From contig JAFTXD010000142.1 of NCBI GenBank assembly GCA_017461775.1, positions 1 to 35,096 on the forward strand: a stretch of 35,096 nucleotides of DNA. The letters run 5' to 3'. This document shows, one piece after another, positions 31,919 to 35,096 of the stretch. Under the pieces are notes generated by a model. The model saw only the letters and a list, made by a program, of their open reading frames with translations. It searched no databases and was not told the origin of the DNA. Position 1 is the first letter of the stretch; the number at the start of each line of letters is the position of its first letter. The translations under genes were made by a program, and so were the position numbers. The stretch is from Lachnospiraceae bacterium. GTDB lineage: Bacteria > Bacillota > Clostridia > Lachnospirales > Lachnospiraceae.

Positions 31919-33153
31919 GAGTGTTTATTTTTGGGGGAGTCTGTAAGGCTTCCCCTTTTTATGATGTCTTTGCCGTATTTCCCACGGATGGAATCCAGGG
32001 CAGCGTCTAGTTTTTCCAGCTTTTCTTTCTTGGCAGAAGTAGTGGCTGATTTGGTGGGGATGGATTCCACATAGTCAAAAAGATTCATTTGCACAGGATC
32101 CCCCTCTTCGGTCAGCTTGGTGCAGCGTACCCCCAGAAGTCTTACCGGGGAGCCGTCCCAGAGTTCGTCGAAAAGCTTGCAGGCAGTCCGGTAAATAATG
32201 TCGTTGGCTGCTGTAGGAGAAAAAAGGGAGCACTGGTGGGATACGGATTTAAAGGTAGCGTATTTAATTTCTGTGGTTACCATGCCTGCCAGATTCTTGT
32301 GCTTACGGAGTCTTGCCCCCACGGATTCTGCCAGGGTAAGAAGTACCTTATGGGCCTCCGCGGGGCTGGTGACGTCTGCGGACAAGGTAGTGGAGTTACC
32401 GATACCCTTGGCCTTTACCTGTTCCAGTATGAGTGGTGAATCGTCGATGCCATTGGCAAATTGCCACAGAGTGGTTCCCATACTTTTCATATGGGATTCC
32501 AGTACATGTAAATCAAACTGGGCAAGCTCGCCGATGGTGCGGATGCCCAGCTTGTGCAGGGTTTCCGTAGCGGATTTGCCGCAGAGAAAGAGTCGGGATA
32601 CGGGCAGATGCCACATCTTTTCCCGGATTTCGTGAGAGTATAGGGTATGTACCAGATTTGGCTTTTTAAAGTCGGAGGCCATCTTAGCCAGCACTTTTTT
32701 ATCGGAGATACCCACATTTACGGTGAAGCCGAATTTCTCATAAACGGAGTCCTTAATGACCCGGGCTCCTTCTTCGGGAGAGGAGAAATTGTCCATGATG
32801 GGGGTGAAGTCCATATAACATTCATCGATACTTGCCTGCTCAATATAGGGGCAGAAGGAGGACAAATGCTCCATCAGGGCCTGACTGTAGGCGCTGTAAA
32901 GCTTGTGATTGGGCGGAACCATAATCAGGCCTGGGCACTTTTTGAAGGCACTGACCACCGGCTCCGCTGTTTCGATACCAAAGGCCTTGGCAGGAATGGA
33001 TTTGGCGGTAACGATACCGTGCCTTGTCTGGGTATCCCCGCCCACGATGGAAGGCACCGTGCGCAAATCCACCGGATTCCCCAATGAGAGCTGCTCTAAG
33101 GCGGACCAGCTTAAAAATGCGGAATTTACATCGATATGAAAGATAATACCCAT
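31915..33153 (-). CDS. dinB: DNA polymerase IV (Y family)
   Basis: 412 residues from MGIIFHIDVNSAF; GGGAGG lies 5 nt before the ATG at 33153. It is an error-prone translesion polymerase without proofreading. Catalytic carboxylates are Asp8 (HIDVN) and Asp110-Glu111 (ASIDECYMDF). The fingers motif YSAYSQALMEHL, helix-hairpin-helix segment (GKSATETLHKLGIRTIGELA) and little finger (GNSTTLSADV) are all present. No LexA box is seen by eye before it. It is divergent from the cell-wall peptidase gene, with 140 bp between starts. Confidence 0.95.
   Translation of the reverse strand: MGIIFHIDVNSAFLSWSALEQLSLGNPVDLRTVPSIVGGDTQTRHGIVTAKSIPAKAFGIETAEPVVSAFKKCPGLIMVPPNHKLYSAYSQALMEHLSSFCPYIEQASIDECYMDFTPIMDNFSSPEEGARVIKDSVYEKFGFTVNVGISDKKVLAKMASDFKKPNLVHTLYSHEIREKMWHLPVSRLFLCGKSATETLHKLGIRTIGELAQFDLHVLESHMKSMGTTLWQFANGIDDSPLILEQVKAKGIGNSTTLSADVTSPAEAHKVLLTLAESVGARLRKHKNLAGMVTTEIKYATFKSVSHQCSLFSPTAANDIIYRTACKLFDELWDGSPVRLLGVRCTKLTEEGDPVQMNLFDYVESIPTKSATTSAKKEKLEKLDAALDSIRGKYGKDIIKRGSLTDSPKNKHS
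31933..31960 (+). terminator. Terminator of the flavin reductase gene, inside the dinB 3' end
   Basis: A 9-bp stem (31933-31941 with 31947-31955, two G-U pairs) with a 5-nt loop is followed by five Ts. It lies 15 bp after the flavin reductase stop and encodes the last residues of dinB on the other strand. Confidence 0.7.
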
Positions 33154-33236
33154 AAGCACCTCCCGAAAAAAATTCTTACTTTTATTCTATAACATCAAGA
33201 TAACCTTTACAAGAATAAGAAAAATTGTTAAGATAT

Positions 33237-33245
33237 TGTTACAAT
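33237..33245 (+). promoter_or_regulatory. Extended -10 of the M23 peptidase gene
   Basis: TGTTACAAT (TG-n-TACAAT) lies 48 bp before the ATG, the same form as the cellulase promoter. No good -35. Confidence 0.5.
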
Positions 33246-33293
33246 GTAGATAATTGTTGGTTTTTAGTTTATGAATAGAATGATGTAGAGAGT

Positions 33294-34883
33294 ATGAAGA
33301 TTACAAAGTATAAAAAAAGTATCCGAGTTGCATATATACAGGCTGTACTGGCCGTAGCATTTATCTGGTTGTTCTTTATGGAGGGATATATTCCCTTTGA
33401 AAACGCAGGGAACAACCTTTTTCACGTTACCGTAAATGGAGTGGATGTAGGTAGCGTAAGCAGTGAAGAAGAGGCCGAGGAGCTTCTTATTGATGCCAGA
33501 AGGGCAGTGGCTTTTCAGAGTGACGAACTGGTATTTATGGATAAAATCGAGATGAGTGTGCAGGGCGAGGAGATTCTGCGCGGTTATGTGGATGACAGAG
33601 ACCAGGTGTACCAGAGTATGATTAAGGTTCTGGAAGGATGTGTTCTGGAAACCAAGCAGCATGCATATACTGTAAAAGTAGACGAATATATGGTAAACTT
33701 GGGGGACTCCACCCAGGTGCAGTCCTTATTAGAGGCTGCCATCGGAAAATATGATACCACGGACGAATTTGATATTGCTTTGGTGCAGGATTCCGGCAGA
33801 GCTCTGAATGTGTTACAGGCAGAGGTGGTGTCAAAGGTAGAGAAGCAGGAAGAGGAAGTAAAGAGTGTGGAGCAGTCCACCTTCTTAGAGGCTGGTATTA
33901 CTGCCCAGATGAGTCAGATGTTTTTGGAGTTGCAGGAGCAGGAAGCGCTGACCTTTGATGACTTTGATTTGGGAATCAGCAATATGAGCTTCAATAAGGA
34001 AATCGAGATTGTGGAAGCTTATTTACCTGTGGAACAGCTTTCCAATGTGGACGAGGCGGTAGCAGCACTCATTGAGGAACAGGAAGTTCAGCAGATTTAC
34101 AAGGTAAAGAGCGGAGATACCCTGTCCGAAATTTCCATCGAAGTGAATATTCCTATGGACGATATTATCGCCATGAATGATTCCTTGGAGGATGAAAATA
34201 CCATGCTCCACATTGACCAGGAGCTGATTATTACCGTACCGGAGCCTGAGCTTTCCGTGGTACGTAAGGAAGTAAATTACTACGAAGAAGTATACAACGC
34301 AGATATTGTGTATGTGGATAACGACAGCTGGTATACCACTAAGAGCGTGGTGTTGCAGGAGCCCTCTGCCGGTTTTCGTAAGGTTATCGCAGAAGAGGTT
34401 TATGTAGGTGACAGCCAGACAGAGCGTAACATTTTGCTGGAAGAAGTGGTAATGGAAGCGGTGCCTAAAATTGTAGAGCGTGGTACCAAGATTCCGCCGA
34501 CTTATATTAAGCCCATTAATGGTGGTCGTCTGAGTTCCAAGTTTGGTAAGCGTTCCGCACCTACTGCGGGGGCCAGTACCTATCATAAGGGTGTGGACTG
34601 GGCTGTTTCCAAGGGAACTTCCGTATATGCATCCAGTGGTGGTACAGTTACCAAGGCAGGCTGGGGTAGCAGTTATGGTTATGTAGTCTATATTAACCAT
34701 GGCAATGGCACAGAGACTCGCTATGCACATTTAAGTAAGGTGCTTGTATCCAAGGGACAGAAGGTAAAGCAGGGCGAAATCATCGCTAAGAGTGGAAACA
34801 CCGGTAGAAGTACCGGACCACATTTACACTTTGAAATCCGAATAGACGGAACGCCGGTGAATCCGCTGAAGTACGTGAAATAG
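33294..34883 (+). CDS. LysM-G5-M23 cell-wall metallopeptidase
   Basis: 529 residues. An N-terminal membrane segment (about 13-29) anchors an extracellular protein. A long region of about 230 residues leads to a LysM module (about 269-313, YKVKSGDTLSEI) for peptidoglycan binding, a G5-like domain (about 319-396, SVVRKEVNYYEEVYN to VYVGD) and a C-terminal M23 endopeptidase (about 411-529). Zinc and catalytic residues are His431 and Asp435 (YHKGVDW), His479 (RYAHLSK) and His510/His512 (GPHLHFE). It would cut peptide cross-links. The complete His set suggests an active enzyme rather than an EnvC-like regulator. The ribosome site is weak (GAGAG). murA follows at 125 bp with its own promoter. Confidence 0.92.
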   Translation: MKITKYKKSIRVAYIQAVLAVAFIWLFFMEGYIPFENAGNNLFHVTVNGVDVGSVSSEEEAEELLIDARRAVAFQSDELVFMDKIEMSVQGEEILRGYVDDRDQVYQSMIKVLEGCVLETKQHAYTVKVDEYMVNLGDSTQVQSLLEAAIGKYDTTDEFDIALVQDSGRALNVLQAEVVSKVEKQEEEVKSVEQSTFLEAGITAQMSQMFLELQEQEALTFDDFDLGISNMSFNKEIEIVEAYLPVEQLSNVDEAVAALIEEQEVQQIYKVKSGDTLSEISIEVNIPMDDIIAMNDSLEDENTMLHIDQELIITVPEPELSVVRKEVNYYEEVYNADIVYVDNDSWYTTKSVVLQEPSAGFRKVIAEEVYVGDSQTERNILLEEVVMEAVPKIVERGTKIPPTYIKPINGGRLSSKFGKRSAPTAGASTYHKGVDWAVSKGTSVYASSGGTVTKAGWGSSYGYVVYINHGNGTETRYAHLSKVLVSKGQKVKQGEIIAKSGNTGRSTGPHLHFEIRIDGTPVNPLKYVK

Positions 34884-34902
34884 TGCGCAAACGCTTGTTC
34901 CG

Positions 34903-34931
34903 TTTACAAATAGGGGGAAATGTGGTATCCT
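34903..34931 (+). promoter_or_regulatory. Promoter for murA
   Basis: TTTACA (34903-34908), a 17-bp spacer and TATCCT (34926-34931) preceded by TGG (extended -10). It lies 19 bp after the peptidase stop and about 77 bp before the murA ATG. Confidence 0.7.
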
Positions 34932-35008
34932 TATTATGTTAAAATACTTTATTTAGAATTTTTCGTTATGTTTTTTTGATAGATGTGAAAAGATTAGAGG
35001 GATATGCT

Positions 35009-35096
35009 ATGGAACAATACGCAATTAAAGGCGGAAATCCATTAGTAGGAGAAGTGGAAATAGGGGGTGCAAAGAATGCTGCACTTCCTATTCTTG
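35009..35096 (+). CDS. murA: UDP-N-acetylglucosamine 1-carboxyvinyltransferase, 5' part
   Basis: Only the first 29 codons are in the window: MEQYAIKGGNPLVG then EVEIGGAKNAALPIL. The IGGAKNAALP block with Lys22 is diagnostic of MurA, which adds enolpyruvate to UDP-GlcNAc in the first committed step of peptidoglycan synthesis. AGAGGG lies 7 nt before the ATG. The gene runs off the right edge. Placement next to a peptidoglycan peptidase fits a cell-wall region. Confidence 0.9.
   Translation, partial: MEQYAIKGGNPLVGEVEIGGAKNAALPIL

Noticed and set aside
34023-34730. 235-codon leftward frame antisense to the M23 peptidase
   Set aside because: Covers the LysM, G5 and M23 domains in antisense; His/Ile/Thr-rich shadow composition.

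Overview
The window reads like the chromosome of a Gram-positive gut or rumen anaerobe, most likely Lachnospiraceae. The reasons are gene-dense DNA of medium GC with strong AGGAGG-type ribosome sites, extended -10 promoters (TGnTAnnnT), a Pro/Thr-rich-linked lipoprotein style, a sortase-type surface cellulase with a GH5/X2/CBM46 core, and a PdaA-type deacetylase. The species assignment is inference. No rRNA, tRNA, CRISPR array, transposase or phage structural gene was seen.

Layout. 1-3250 (+): 3' part of a GH35 beta-galactosidase, a CapA-type lipoprotein and an unusual cysteine synthase. 3262-4240 (-): a RelE/ParE toxin with a 51-residue antitoxin, and a small unrecognised protein. 4241-4939: about 700 bp without a convincing gene, holding a four-copy array of inverted-repeat units with fixed geometry. 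4940-9139 (-): one apparent operon, ECF sigma factor, membrane anti-sigma candidate, lipoprotein, MBOAT acyltransferase and DHHW/AlgX-like partner, pointing to regulated O-acylation of an envelope polymer. 9307-11005 (+): dihydrofolate reductase, a membrane-anchored protein with a toxin-like C-terminal module, and a PHP phosphoesterase.

11006-11517 is non-coding and carries a 297-bp palindromic element with two 100-nt arms and nested hairpins. Then come a 1444-residue surface cellulase (11518-15852) and the run nfo, dgt and MATE exporter (15932-19542). 19635-20596 is an accessory patch: an AT-rich orphan MazF/PemK-like gene, then a 32-codon ORF overlapping a broken XRE regulator, with a perfect 21-bp hairpin covering the regulator's ribosome site. 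After a DMT exporter (-) lie a stand-alone CARF-DUF1887 (Card1/Can2-like) protein and a PdaA deacetylase.

23760-28602 (+): a MshEN-like/CheX fusion with its CheY partner, a UDP-sugar pyrophosphorylase and GalE (UDP-glucose/UDP-galactose supply), and a RelQ-type small alarmone synthetase. 28689-30354 is an AT-rich pair, a DUF1016 nuclease and a membrane protein. The right end holds a tail-anchored coiled-coil protein, a flavin reductase, DNA polymerase IV (-), a LysM-G5-M23 cell-wall peptidase and the start of murA.

The main themes are polysaccharide use and surface display, envelope modification, nucleotide and DNA quality control, and several small defence- or stress-type modules. The most unusual items are the two non-coding repeat structures, the hairpin-gated small ORF, and the CARF protein with no CRISPR neighbour.
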